From assembly GCA_026125795.1 (NCBI GenBank), contig JAHCKM010000003.1:992001-1056000 (forward strand): 64,000 nucleotides of DNA, given 5' to 3'. Below are positions 38,702 through 49,921 of this stretch, piece by piece. The notes under the pieces were generated by a model. That model searched no databases and was not told where the DNA came from. It worked only from the letters and a program-made list of their open reading frames with translations. Made by a program: the position numbers and the translations under genes. The stretch is from Burkholderiaceae bacterium. GTDB lineage: Bacteria > Pseudomonadota > Gammaproteobacteria > Burkholderiales > Burkholderiaceae_C. Positions within the stretch are counted from its first letter, which is position 1. Every line of letters starts with the position of its first letter.

Positions 38702-38702
38702 C

Positions 38703-38822
38703 CCACCCCCGAAGCGGCCTAGCGGCCCTCGCTGGCGGCGAACAGTCCACCGGACTGTTCGCCTCCCACTCGGCCCCCTCAAGGGGGCGACACCAGCGGT
38801 CCGGCAAAGCCGGATCCGCGGT
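38703..38822. repeat. mosaic palindromic repeat between the kinase and dehydrogenase genes (copy 6)
   Basis: Three elements in a row: GGCGAACAGTCC and its exact complement around ACC (38737-38763); GGCCCCCTCAAGGGGGCG (38773-38790); and GCGGTCCGGC paired with GCCGGATCCGC around AAA (38796-38819). Together they make a cruciform-rich spacer. The region has no start codon with coding content. Confidence 0.75.
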
Positions 38823-38844
38823 GTCCGCTTGAAAGGAGCAGAAG

Positions 38845-40062
<1,218 letters not shown>

Positions 40063-40116
40063 CCGCCGTCCGATCCGACCACCGAGAAATCGCACCCGCG
40101 ATTCCTCGCTGACGCA

Positions 40117-40845
40117 TCAGAAGCTCGAGCCGCCTTCTTGCCGACCCCACACCGAGGGCCGCGTCGAGACGTGCGGCAGCGCCGAGTCACGCCATTCGCC
40201 GGCCACACGGCGCGCTTCGGTGAGCGCCGTCTGGAACAGCGCCAGCCAGTGGTCGAGCGCTTCGGCGCTCGGCGTTTGCAGCCCCAGGCGCATGCTGACG
40301 CGACCGCGGCCGACCGACAGCACGAACGCGTCGGCCTCGGGCAGCGCGCGCGCCGCATCGAGCAGCGCCGGGCCCAACGGCCCGGACAACCAGCGCTGCA
40401 GCCACGGCTTGACGCTGGACACGGCGCCGAACCGGACGCCCATGTTGCCCAACTCGCTGGCGCTGAGCTTGGAATACATCACCAGCCAGCGGATCTCGGT
40501 GGGCGTCTGCGTGTCGACGCGGGTCTGCACACCTTCGACGTACTCGTTGTAGACCTTGGCTTCGGAGGCTTCCATCAGCAGCCGGTTGAGCACCAGCACC
40601 TGAATGTCGCGGTGCAGCCCCAACTCGGCCATGAAGCGCACCTCGCTTCCGGGGATGTAAGGGCGCTGCGACGGACCCCACTCGATGCGCCACGGCACGC
40701 TGCCGTGGGCGCCGTCGATCACGAACCCTTCGTCGTCGCGCACGCGGCGGTACGAGGCTCCCTTTGACTGAGCCCAATGCTCGATGCCCTGCAGCCCTGG
40801 CTTCGGCGCGGCGGCTGACCACCAGCGCTTGAGTTTTCGCAGCAT
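40117..40845 (-). CDS. conserved hypothetical protein
   Basis: A soluble 242-residue protein that I cannot assign to a named family. It starts with a basic stretch MLRKLKRWW and continues with QGIEHWAQSKGASYRRVRDDEGF, a VPWRIEWGPSQRPYIPGSEV segment that looks like beta-strands, and helical regions with DIQVLVLNRLLMEASEAKVY. There is no signal peptide, membrane helix or obvious catalytic motif. ATG 40845 is used; an upstream frame would add 26 residues without similarity to the rest. It lies convergent with the dehydrogenase gene and divergent from tRNA-Arg. I recall such proteins only as Burkholderiales-wide hypotheticals. Confidence 0.7.
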   Translation of the reverse strand: MLRKLKRWWSAAAPKPGLQGIEHWAQSKGASYRRVRDDEGFVIDGAHGSVPWRIEWGPSQRPYIPGSEVRFMAELGLHRDIQVLVLNRLLMEASEAKVYNEYVEGVQTRVDTQTPTEIRWLVMYSKLSASELGNMGVRFGAVSSVKPWLQRWLSGPLGPALLDAARALPEADAFVLSVGRGRVSMRLGLQTPSAEALDHWLALFQTALTEARRVAGEWRDSALPHVSTRPSVWGRQEGGSSF

Positions 40846-40973
40846 CGGTTTTGAGGCGCGCGGCGGGGAGACCTGATGGCGCAAGTGTATTCCCGGGCCG
40901 CTGCCATCCACCGCAAGACGCAAGTCCCGCTCGAGGAATGTTCACTCGCCACAACGGAGCTGGCTGCGCTGCA

Positions 40974-40979
40974 TAGAAT
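40974..40979 (+). promoter_or_regulatory. putative -10 box of tRNA-Arg
   Basis: TAGAAT 16 bases before the tRNA 5' end; the -35 region is not convincing. Confidence 0.4.
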
Positions 40980-40995
40980 CGCTGCCCGTGACACG

Positions 40996-41072
40996 CTGCC
41001 CGTAGCTCAGTTGGATAGAGCAGCTGCCTTCTAAGCAGCAGGCCGGGGGTTCGAATCCCTCCGGGCAGGCCA
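40996..41072 (+). tRNA. tRNA-Arg(TCT)
   Basis: Acceptor CTGCCCG (40996-41002) pairs with CGGGCAG (41062-41068); discriminator G and CCA are encoded. D-arm GCTC...GAGC, anticodon stem GCTGC/GCAGC with loop CTTCTAA (anticodon TCT), and T-loop TTCGAAT are intact. It decodes the rare AGA/AGG codons. Confidence 0.98.
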
Positions 41073-41096
41073 AGCGCTCGGCGCGCATTGGGGTTC

Positions 41097-41171
41097 TGGT
41101 GGGCGGTGCAGGTTTCGAACCTGCGACCTCGTCGGTGTGAACGACGCGCTCTACCCCTGAGCTAACCGCCC
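41097..41171 (-). tRNA. tRNA-Val(CAC)
   Basis: Minus strand: acceptor GGGCGGT (41171-41165) pairs with ACCGCCC (41107-41101), discriminator A and CCA follow. Anticodon stem CGTCG/CGACG encloses TTCACAC, giving anticodon CAC. It lies 15 bases after the dnaQ stop in the same direction, so it may be read from the lgt-dnaQ transcript; a CATAAT box overlapping the dnaQ stop (41191-41186) could also serve as its own -10. Confidence 0.97.
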
Positions 41172-41186
41172 TGCAAGGGGCCGCGA

Positions 41187-41909
41187 TTATGCCATGGCCG
41201 GTTCTGCCCGCTCCTGGCGCCACAGCGTGCGACCGCCGCTGGCCTTGTCGAGGTCGGCCAGTACCCGTGCATGCGCCGCCAGCTCTTCCGCGCTTGGCTC
41301 GACGATGATCAGCTCGAAGCTCGACAGATCGATGGCGACGCCGTTGATGGCGCTGCCGGCGTCGGCCTGTGCGACGTCGATCACCAGCGAATCCTGGCCT
41401 CGCGTCATGCGGATGTAGACCTCGGCCAGCAGGCCGGCGTCCAGCAACGCGCCGTGCAACGTGCGGTTGGAGTTGTCCACCTCCAGTCGCCGGCACAAGG
41501 CGTCGAGCGAGTTCGACTTGCCGGGGTACATCTCGCGCGCCAGCGACAAGGTGTCGGTGACCTTGCTCACCATCGACGCGAACGGCGGGCGCCCGAGCCG
41601 TGCGAACTCGGCGTCCATGAAGCCGACGTCGAACGCGGCGTTGTGGATCACGATCTCGGCGCCTTGCAGGAACTCGACCAGCTCGTCGGCCACCGCCGCG
41701 AACAGCGGCTTGTCGGCCAGAAAGTCGTCGGTCAAGCCGTGGATCTTGAGCGCGTCGTCGGAGTTCGGCCGCTGCGGATTGACGTAGAAGTGTTTGGAGC
41801 GCCCGGTCAGGCGGCGGTTCACCAGCTCGATGCAGCCGATCTCGATGATGCGGTCGCCGCTCTCGGGCGACAGCCCGGTGGTTTCCGTGTCGAGGAACAC
41901 CTGCCTCAT
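41187..41909 (-). CDS. dnaQ: DNA polymerase III subunit epsilon (3'-5' proofreading exonuclease)
   Basis: DEDDh exonuclease of 240 residues. Exo [10 protein letters not shown] carries Asp7 and Glu9, Exo II is [16 protein letters not shown], and Exo III is [18 protein letters not shown] with the catalytic His and Asp. The C-terminal tail ends with an alpha-subunit-binding region. ATG 41909 gives the family start [12 protein letters not shown] and overlaps the lgt stop (ATGA); longer readings copy antisense lgt. The lgt-dnaQ coupling is unusual compared with the rnhA-dnaQ pair of enterics, though it may be common in this group. Confidence 0.95.
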   Translation of the reverse strand: MRQVFLDTETTGLSPESGDRIIEIGCIELVNRRLTGRSKHFYVNPQRPNSDDALKIHGLTDDFLADKPLFAAVADELVEFLQGAEIVIHNAAFDVGFMDAEFARLGRPPFASMVSKVTDTLSLAREMYPGKSNSLDALCRRLEVDNSNRTLHGALLDAGLLAEVYIRMTRGQDSLVIDVAQADAGSAINGVAIDLSSFELIIVEPSAEELAAHARVLADLDKASGGRTLWRQERAEPAMA

Positions 41910-42727
41910 GTCTGGGGATTCCTCCGGCTGGCCCACACCATCAGCGCGATGCCGATCAGCACCATCGGCACGCACAGCCACTGTCCGCGCGACAGGCCCA
42001 GTGCCTGCAAGCCGAGAAAGCTGTCCGGCTCGCGAAAGTATTCGACGACGAACCGCAGCACGCCATAGCCGACCAGGAACGCGCCCGACACCTGGCCGAT
42101 CGGCCGCGGCTTGCGTGCATAGAGCCACAGCAGCAGGAACAGCAGCAGGCCCTCGAGCGCAAACTGGTACAGCTGCGACGGGTGGCGCGGCACGGCGGTT
42201 CCTGACTGCGGAAACACCATCGCCCACGGCAGGCTCGGATCGGCCGGACGTCCCCACAGCTCGCCGTTGATGAAGTTGCCGATGCGTCCGGCCGCCAGCC
42301 CGGTCGGTACGCATGGCGCAACCAGGTCGGTCACTTCCAGCCAGGACCGATGCCGCAAGCGGGCAAACAGCATCATCGCGCCGATCGCGCCCAACAAGCC
42401 GCCGTGAAACGCCATGCCGCCCTTCCACACCGCAAGCGCTTCGAGCGGATGCGCTGCGTAGTAGCCCGGCTTGTAGAACAGCACATAGCCGAGCCGGCCG
42501 CCGATCACCACGCCGAGCACGCCGTAGAACAGCAGGTCCTCGACGTCGCGTTTGGTCCAGCCTGCCGCGGCGAACGGTGGCTGCGCCACGCGGACGCGCG
42601 CCAGCCACAGGAACAGCGCGAACGCCACCAGATAGGTCAAGCCATACCAGTGCACGGCGATCGGCAGGCCGATGCGCGACAGGTCGATTGCCACCGGGTC
42701 GAATTGCGGATGCACCAGCACCTGCAT
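41906..42727 (-). CDS. lgt: prolipoprotein diacylglyceryl transferase
   Basis: Inner-membrane enzyme that adds diacylglycerol to the lipobox Cys of prelipoproteins. Seven hydrophobic helices are visible in 273 residues. The Lgt signature is [28 protein letters not shown] carries the essential His region, and [13 protein letters not shown] is conserved near the substrate site. ATG 42727 gives [16 protein letters not shown], the normal N-terminus. It is divergent from ilvD with 167 bases between. Confidence 0.96.
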   Translation of the reverse strand: MQVLVHPQFDPVAIDLSRIGLPIAVHWYGLTYLVAFALFLWLARVRVAQPPFAAAGWTKRDVEDLLFYGVLGVVIGGRLGYVLFYKPGYYAAHPLEALAVWKGGMAFHGGLLGAIGAMMLFARLRHRSWLEVTDLVAPCVPTGLAAGRIGNFINGELWGRPADPSLPWAMVFPQSGTAVPRHPSQLYQFALEGLLLFLLLWLYARKPRPIGQVSGAFLVGYGVLRFVVEYFREPDSFLGLQALGLSRGQWLCVPMVLIGIALMVWASRRNPQT

Positions 42728-42894
42728 CGGTTCAAGCCTCCTTGCGAAAACCGCGCGATTGTCGCCGCAAAGATGGACGCTCGGCCGCCACGGGTACGAT
42801 ACGTTGCCCGCTCGAATCGCAAGGACCTGCCCAGCATGAGCCGCAGGGACGCTCCCAAGGCGAATACCGGAGTGCAAAGCACGTAGGATCCCCA

Positions 42895-44580
42895 ATGAGC
42901 ATGAACCGACGCTCCAAGAACATCACCGAGGGTGTGGCGCGTGCGCCGAACCGGTCGATGTACTACGCGATGGGCTACCAGCCCAGCGACTTCTCCAAGC
43001 CGATGATCGGCGTGGCCAACGGCCACTCGACGATCACGCCGTGCAACTCGGGCCTGCAGCGGCTGGCCGATGCCGCCGTGGAGGGTCTGAAGGAGGCCGG
43101 CGCCAATCCGCAGATCTTCGGCACGCCCACCATCAGCGACGGCATGGCGATGGGCACCGAAGGCATGAAGTACTCGCTGGTGTCGCGCGAGGTCATCGCC
43201 GATTGCGTGGAGACCTGCGTCGGCGGCCAGTGGATGGACGGCGTGCTGGTGATCGGCGGCTGCGACAAGAACATGCCGGGCGGCATGATGGGTATCGTGC
43301 GCGCCAACGTGCCGGCGCTGTACGTCTACGGCGGCACGATCCTGCCCGGCCACTACAAAGGCCAGGACCTGAACATCGTCAGCGTGTTCGAGGCAGTCGG
43401 CCAGTTCTCCGCCGGCAAGATGAGCGAGGAAGACTTCTGCCAGATCGAGCGCCGCGCGATTCCCGGCAGCGGCTCTTGCGGCGGCATGTACACCGCCAAC
43501 ACGATGAGCTCCGCGTTCGAGGCGCTCGGCATGAGCCTGCCGTATTCGTCGACCATGGCCAACGTGGAGGACGAGATCGTCGGCAACGTCCGGCGCGCGG
43601 CGCAGGTGCTGGTCGAGGCGGTCAAGAAGGACTTGAAGCCGCGCGACATCGTGACCCGCAAGTCGATCGAGAACGCGGTCGCCGTGATCATGGCCACCGG
43701 CGGCTCGACCAACGCGGTACTGCACTTCCTCGCGATCGCGCACGCCGCGGGGGTCGAGTGGACGATCGACGACTTCGAGCGCGTGCGCCGCAAGGTGCCG
43801 GTGCTGTGCGACCTGAAGCCGAGCGGCAAATACCTGGCAGTCGATCTGCACCGAGCGGGCGGCATCCCGCAGGTAATGAAGATGCTGCTGCAGGCCGGCC
43901 TGCTGCACGGCGACTGCTTGACCATCACCGGCAAGACCGTCGCCGAGTCGCTGGCCGACGTGCCGGACACGCCGCGCCAGGATCAGCACGTGATCCGCGG
44001 CATGGCTGAACCGATGTATGCGCAGGGTCACCTGGCGATCCTCAAAGGCAACCTCTCCCCCGAGGGCTGCGTCGCCAAGATCACCGGCTTGAAGAACCCG
44101 GTGATCACCGGGCCGGCGCGGGTGTTCGACGATGAACAATCTGCGCTGGCCGCCATCATGGCCAACCAGATCCAGCCGGGCGACGTGATGGTGCTGCGCT
44201 ACCTGGGGCCGCGCGGCGGGCCGGGCATGCCCGAGATGCTGGCACCCACCGGTGCGCTGATCGGCCAGGGCCTCGGCGAATCGGTGGGGCTGATCACGGA
44301 TGGGCGCTTCTCGGGCGGCACCTGGGGCATGGTGGTGGGGCACGTGGCCCCCGAGGCCTATGCCGGCGGCCTGATCGCGCTGGTCCACGAAGGCGATTCG
44401 ATCACCATCGACGCTCACCAGCTCAAGCTGCAACTCAACGTGCCGGAAGCCGAGATCAATCGGCGCCGCGCTGAATGGCGCGCGCCGGCGCCGCGCTACA
44501 GGCGCGGCGTGCTGGCCAAGTTCTGGAAGAACGCGTCGAGCGCGAGCTTCGGCGCCGTGCTCGACCGCTTCGAGAGCTGA
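42895..44580 (+). CDS. ilvD: dihydroxy-acid dehydratase
   Basis: Fe-S dehydratase of branched-chain amino acid and pantothenate synthesis, converting dihydroxyisovalerate to ketoisovalerate. The 561-residue protein shows [19 protein letters not shown], the first cluster Cys in the TPCNSGL region, [13 protein letters not shown], and [16 protein letters not shown]. The C-terminal domain contains [24 protein letters not shown] 42895 has a GTAGGA site; ATG 42901, two codons later, is also possible. It is a single-gene unit, with no other ilv genes in the window. Confidence 0.97.
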   Translation: MSMNRRSKNITEGVARAPNRSMYYAMGYQPSDFSKPMIGVANGHSTITPCNSGLQRLADAAVEGLKEAGANPQIFGTPTISDGMAMGTEGMKYSLVSREVIADCVETCVGGQWMDGVLVIGGCDKNMPGGMMGIVRANVPALYVYGGTILPGHYKGQDLNIVSVFEAVGQFSAGKMSEEDFCQIERRAIPGSGSCGGMYTANTMSSAFEALGMSLPYSSTMANVEDEIVGNVRRAAQVLVEAVKKDLKPRDIVTRKSIENAVAVIMATGGSTNAVLHFLAIAHAAGVEWTIDDFERVRRKVPVLCDLKPSGKYLAVDLHRAGGIPQVMKMLLQAGLLHGDCLTITGKTVAESLADVPDTPRQDQHVIRGMAEPMYAQGHLAILKGNLSPEGCVAKITGLKNPVITGPARVFDDEQSALAAIMANQIQPGDVMVLRYLGPRGGPGMPEMLAPTGALIGQGLGESVGLITDGRFSGGTWGMVVGHVAPEAYAGGLIALVHEGDSITIDAHQLKLQLNVPEAEINRRRAEWRAPAPRYRRGVLAKFWKNASSASFGAVLDRFES

Positions 44581-44623
44581 CGCGGCTCGGCAGGCGCCGG
44601 GCCGCACCTCCCGGGGGGCCGGT

Positions 44624-45025
44624 TCACGCCTTGTCGTCGGCCGGACGTGTCGGCGGAAGCTCCTGGCGACTCGGCAGGAACGCCGTGATCACGTCGCGGT
44701 TGTGGCGTTCTTCTTCGGTCTTCTTCTTGGCCACCGCCATGGGCGGCGGTTCGACCTTGCGCGCTTCCTTGATCACGGCGACGCGCCGGTCACGCTTCCA
44801 GTTGAGGCCGAGCGCTTCCATGTGCTTGCGGCGACGCTCGTGTTTGCGCTCTTCCATCTTGTCCATCGCACGGCGCATCGTCAGCCCGCTGGCGTCGGCG
44901 AAGGCCCACCACAGCACGGCGAGCCCGAATGGCGCCAGGATCCACAACCAGGACCACGTGGCCGCGAAGCCGAAGTCAGCCAGCTTCATCAACAACAGCA
45001 GGCATCCGATGCCGACGAACCACAT
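44624..45025 (-). CDS. small Trp-rich membrane protein (TIGR04438 type)
   Basis: A 133-residue protein. Two adjacent hydrophobic segments rich in Trp (MWFVGIGCLLLLMKLADFGF and WSWLWILAPFGLAVLWWAFA) are followed by a strongly basic helix with MDKMEERKHERRRKHMEALG, then a charged tail. The first 75 residues match my memory of the betaproteobacterial TIGR04438 family; the Lys/Pro-rich extension after that is longer than usual. Function is unknown. It is divergent from the cytochrome c gene (109 bases), a neighbourhood recurrent in Burkholderiales. Confidence 0.82.
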   Translation of the reverse strand: MWFVGIGCLLLLMKLADFGFAATWSWLWILAPFGLAVLWWAFADASGLTMRRAMDKMEERKHERRRKHMEALGLNWKRDRRVAVIKEARKVEPPPMAVAKKKTEEERHNRDVITAFLPSRQELPPTRPADDKA

Positions 45026-45134
45026 GACGCACTCCCGCCGCACCGGCGCCCTCCGAAGCGGGGTCAACCGGGCGCTCTAAAATCCCGTTCAGGCCACTGT
45101 ACCTGTCACCTCCGTCTGAGCCCGAAAGGAAATC

Positions 45135-45440
45135 ATGAAAAAACTCGTCATCGCGACGATTGTTGCCGCTGCGGCCAGCCCTGCGGCCTTTGCCAACGCA
45201 CAGCTGGCCGAGAAGAAGAACTGCCTCGCCTGCCATCAAACCGACAAGAAGCTGGTCGGTCCATCGTACAAGGACGTGGCGGCGAAATACGCCGGCCAGA
45301 AGGACGCCGCAGCCAAGCTGGCCGAGAAGATCCAGAAGGGTGGCACCGGCGTGTGGGGCCAGATCCCGATGCCGGCCAACCCGCAGGTCAACGCCGATGA
45401 GGCGAAGACGTTGGCGACCTGGATCCTGACGGTCAAATAG
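45135..45440 (+). CDS. class I cytochrome c (c551/c8-like)
   Basis: Periplasmic electron carrier of 101 residues. The signal peptide MKKLVIATIVAAAASPAAFA is cut before NAQLAEKK. The heme motif CLACH is at residues 30-34 and Met79 in GQIPMPANP is the expected axial ligand. Length and the VGPSYKDVAAKYAGQ segment are those of cytochrome c551-type donors to terminal oxidases or nitrite reductase. A good AAAGGAAATC ribosome site precedes ATG 45135, and a TAAAAT -10-like box lies at 45078-45083. A strong terminator follows, so it is monocistronic. Confidence 0.95.
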   Translation: MKKLVIATIVAAAASPAAFANAQLAEKKNCLACHQTDKKLVGPSYKDVAAKYAGQKDAAAKLAEKIQKGGTGVWGQIPMPANPQVNADEAKTLATWILTVK

Positions 45441-45461
45441 GACCCCGCTCCCAGCAACAGA

Positions 45462-45487
45462 AGGCCCCGCAGTGCGGGGCCTTTTTC
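45462..45487 (+). terminator. rho-independent terminator after cytochrome c gene
   Basis: AGGCCCCGC pairs with GCGGGGCCT across AGT (9-bp stem, 45462-45482), followed by TTTTTC. It sits between convergent genes; the reverse strand lacks an equal T-tract, so it mainly serves the plus strand. Confidence 0.93.
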
Positions 45488-45504
45488 TTGAGGGCAGGCG
45501 AAGA

Positions 45505-47466
<1,962 letters not shown>

Positions 47467-47634
47467 CTCTTGCTCTCCTGTGGCCTCGCTGCCGGCCGGC
47501 CGGGCGACGCAATGTGGCGCGGCGCGCTGACGATGCGCTTACTCTAGCGACGGATGGTCACACGGCGCCACTAGAATTCGCCCGCCCCGTCGCCCGCCTT
47601 TTGCCGGCCCGGTTCGCTCCAACCTCGCACATCC

Positions 47635-48231
47635 ATGGCCCTAACCGATCCCGCCGCTGCCCGCCTGCGCCCGCTTCCCAACCTGATCTTCGCCAGCCGC
47701 TGGCTGCAGTTGCCGCTGTACGTCGGGTTGATCGCGGCACAGGGAGTCTACGTGTGGCACTTCCTGATCGAGCTGTGGCACTTGATCGAGGCCGCAGCCG
47801 GCAGCCAGACCGCGGTAGCCGCCCTGGTCAAGAGCGTGGGCTACACCGGCGTCGACGTGCAGGGCTTGAACGAAACCATCATCATGCTGGTCGTGCTGGC
47901 GCTGATCGACGTGGTGATGATCAGCAATCTGCTGATCATGGTGATCGTCGGCGGCTACGAGACCTTCGTGTCGCGCATGAACCTGGAGGGCCACCCCGAC
48001 CAACCCGAGTGGCTGAGCCACGTGAACGCCTCCGTGCTGAAGGTCAAGCTGGCCACGGCGATCATCGGCATCAGCTCGATCCACCTGCTGAAGACCTTCA
48101 TCAACGCCGCAAACTACACCGACAAGGTGTTGATCGCGCAGACCGCCATCCACATCACCTTCCTGCTGTCGGCGATGGCGATCGCCTACACCGACCGCCT
48201 GATGGCACCTGCGCCGGGCGCGGCGCATTGA
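47635..48231 (+). CDS. UPF0114/TIGR00645 membrane protein (YqhA-like)
   Basis: Integral inner-membrane protein of 198 residues with three or four helices. [40 protein letters not shown] and [19 protein letters not shown] are the conserved family blocks. Function is unknown. A TAGAAT -10-like box (47572-47577) lies upstream, and the coding sequence is followed at once by a repeat and then the fumarase gene 89 bases later, so read-through into fumarase is possible. Confidence 0.9.
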   Translation: MALTDPAAARLRPLPNLIFASRWLQLPLYVGLIAAQGVYVWHFLIELWHLIEAAAGSQTAVAALVKSVGYTGVDVQGLNETIIMLVVLALIDVVMISNLLIMVIVGGYETFVSRMNLEGHPDQPEWLSHVNASVLKVKLATAIIGISSIHLLKTFINAANYTDKVLIAQTAIHITFLLSAMAIAYTDRLMAPAPGAAH

Positions 48232-48249
48232 GAGTCAGAGATGACCACC

Positions 48250-48320
48250 CTCCACCCTCACTTTCGTTCGCTGCCCCCGAGAGGACGCTCAATGCCTTCG
48301 GGCGGCCGAAGGGCATTGAC
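48250..48320 (+). repeat. oriented repeat plus hairpin before the fumarase start (copy 7)
   Basis: CTCCACCCTCACTTTCGTTC then GCTGCCCCCGAGAGG follows the pattern of the copies after lptF and the DUF58 gene. It is followed by CAATGCCTTCGG (48290-48301) and CCGAAGGGCATTG (48306-48318), complementary with one bulged base. The 3' arm contains AAGGG, the only ribosome-site-like sequence before the fumarase ATG. Confidence 0.7.
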
Positions 48321-49847
48321 ATGACCACCACGATCCGCCCCGCCGACCTCGTCGAGAGCGTCGCAGCCGCACTGCAGTACATCAGCTACTACCATCCGGC
48401 CGACTACATCAGCCACCTGGCGCAGGCCTACAAGGTCGAGCAAAGCCCGGCGGCGCGCGATGCGATCGCGCAAATTCTCACGAACTCGCGCATGTGCGCC
48501 GAAGGCAGGCGACCGATCTGCCAGGACACCGGCATCGTCAACGTGTTTCTCAAGGTCGGCATGGACGTGCGCTTCGAGGGATTCAGCGGCTCGATCGAAG
48601 ACGCCGTCAACGAGGGCGTGCGGCGCGGCTACCTCGATCCCGACAACAAGCTGCGCGCCTCGGTGCTCGACGATCCGTTGTTCGAGCGCAGGAACACGCG
48701 TGACAACACACCAGCGGTGATCCACGTGGAACTGGTGCCGGGTGACAAAGTTGACGTCACGGTGGCCGCCAAAGGTGGTGGCAGCGAGAACAAGAGCAAG
48801 TTCGTGATGATGAACCCCAGCGACAGCCTGGTCGACTGGGTGCTGAAGACCGTGCCGACGATGGGTGCCGGGTGGTGCCCACCGGGCATGCTGGGCATCG
48901 GCGTCGGCGGCACCGCGGAGCGTGCCATGTTGCTCGCCAAGCAGGCGCTGATGGATGACATCGACATGGCGGCGCTGCTGCAGCGCGGCCCGAAGAACAA
49001 GCTCGAGGAGCTGCGCATCGAGTTGTACGAGAAGGTCAACGCGCTCGGCATCGGCGCGCAAGGTCTCGGCGGCCTGACCACCGTGCTCGACGTGAAGATC
49101 AAGACCTATCCGACGCACGCTGCCAGCAAACCCGTCGCGATGATCCCCAACTGTGCCGCCACGCGCCACGCGCACGTGGTACTCGACGGCTCAGGGCCGG
49201 CGTACCTCGACCCGCCGAGCCTCGACCTGTGGCCCGACGTGCATTGGGCGCCCGACTACAACAAGAGCCGCCGCGTCGATCTCGACACGCTCACCAAGGC
49301 CGAGGTCGCAAGCTGGAAACCGGGCGACACGCTGCTGCTGTCGGGGCGCATGCTCACGGGGCGCGACGCCGCGCACAAGCGCATCCAGGACATGCTGGCC
49401 AGGGGCGAGCCGCTGCCGGTGGACTTCACCAACCGCGTCATCTACTACGTGGGTCCGGTCGACCCGGTGCGCGACGAGGCCGTGGGGCCGGCCGGTCCGA
49501 CCACCGCCACGCGCATGGACAAGTTCACCGAGATGATGCTCAGCTCTACCGGCCTGATCGCGATGATCGGCAAGGCCGAGCGCGGTCCGGCCGCGATCGA
49601 GGCGATCCGCAAGCACAAGAGCGCCTACCTGATGGCCGTGGGCGGGGCCGCCTATCTGGTGGCCAAGGCGATCAAGGCGGCCAAGGTCGTGGGTTTCGCC
49701 GACCTCGGCATGGAAGCGATCTACGAGTTCGATGTCAAGGACATGCCGGTCACGGTGGCGGTCGACGCCGGCGGCACCAGCGTGCACAACACAGGCCCGC
49801 GAGAGTGGCAGGCGCGCATCGGCAAGATCCCGGTGGCCGCAGCGTGA
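48321..49847 (+). CDS. class I fumarate hydratase (Fe-S)
   Basis: Oxygen-sensitive [4Fe-4S] fumarase of 508 residues, TCA cycle. N-terminal alpha domain with RRPICQDTGIVNVFLK, WCPPGMLGIGVGG and IPNCAATRHAHV supplies Cys residues suited to hold the cluster; the C-terminal beta domain starts near LTKAEVASWKPGDTLLLSG and contains GPTTATRMDKFTEMML and VAVDAGGTSVHNTGP. This is class I (FumA/FumB-like), unrelated to class II FumC. ATG 48321 starts MTTTIRPADL; earlier starts read repeat sequence. No other TCA gene is adjacent. Confidence 0.95.
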   Translation: MTTTIRPADLVESVAAALQYISYYHPADYISHLAQAYKVEQSPAARDAIAQILTNSRMCAEGRRPICQDTGIVNVFLKVGMDVRFEGFSGSIEDAVNEGVRRGYLDPDNKLRASVLDDPLFERRNTRDNTPAVIHVELVPGDKVDVTVAAKGGGSENKSKFVMMNPSDSLVDWVLKTVPTMGAGWCPPGMLGIGVGGTAERAMLLAKQALMDDIDMAALLQRGPKNKLEELRIELYEKVNALGIGAQGLGGLTTVLDVKIKTYPTHAASKPVAMIPNCAATRHAHVVLDGSGPAYLDPPSLDLWPDVHWAPDYNKSRRVDLDTLTKAEVASWKPGDTLLLSGRMLTGRDAAHKRIQDMLARGEPLPVDFTNRVIYYVGPVDPVRDEAVGPAGPTTATRMDKFTEMMLSSTGLIAMIGKAERGPAAIEAIRKHKSAYLMAVGGAAYLVAKAIKAAKVVGFADLGMEAIYEFDVKDMPVTVAVDAGGTSVHNTGPREWQARIGKIPVAAA

Positions 49848-49849
49848 GT

Positions 49850-49915
49850 TCGCCCCCCTGCTCGCTGCGCGCTCCGCGGCTTGGGGCGGCCCCGTGCCGG
49901 TGAGGACGCCTGTTC
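49850..49915. repeat. palindromic spacer between fumarase and MscS genes (copy 8)
   Basis: CGCCCCCCTGCTCGCTGCGC follows the fumarase stop, then CTTGGGGCGGCCCCG. Convergent gene ends surround it. It resembles the other C-run/G-run modules in degenerate form; no terminator T-tract. Confidence 0.5.
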
Positions 49916-49921
49916 GATGCG

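Noticed and set aside
40996-41171. tRNA-associated integration site
   Set aside because: Both tRNAs are intact and no integrase, direct repeat of a tRNA 3' end or foreign-looking DNA lies beside them.
42313-42894. N-terminal extension of the ilvD frame by about 190 residues
   Set aside because: The extension is antisense to lgt and unlike any dehydratase; the family start and a ribosome site are at 42895.
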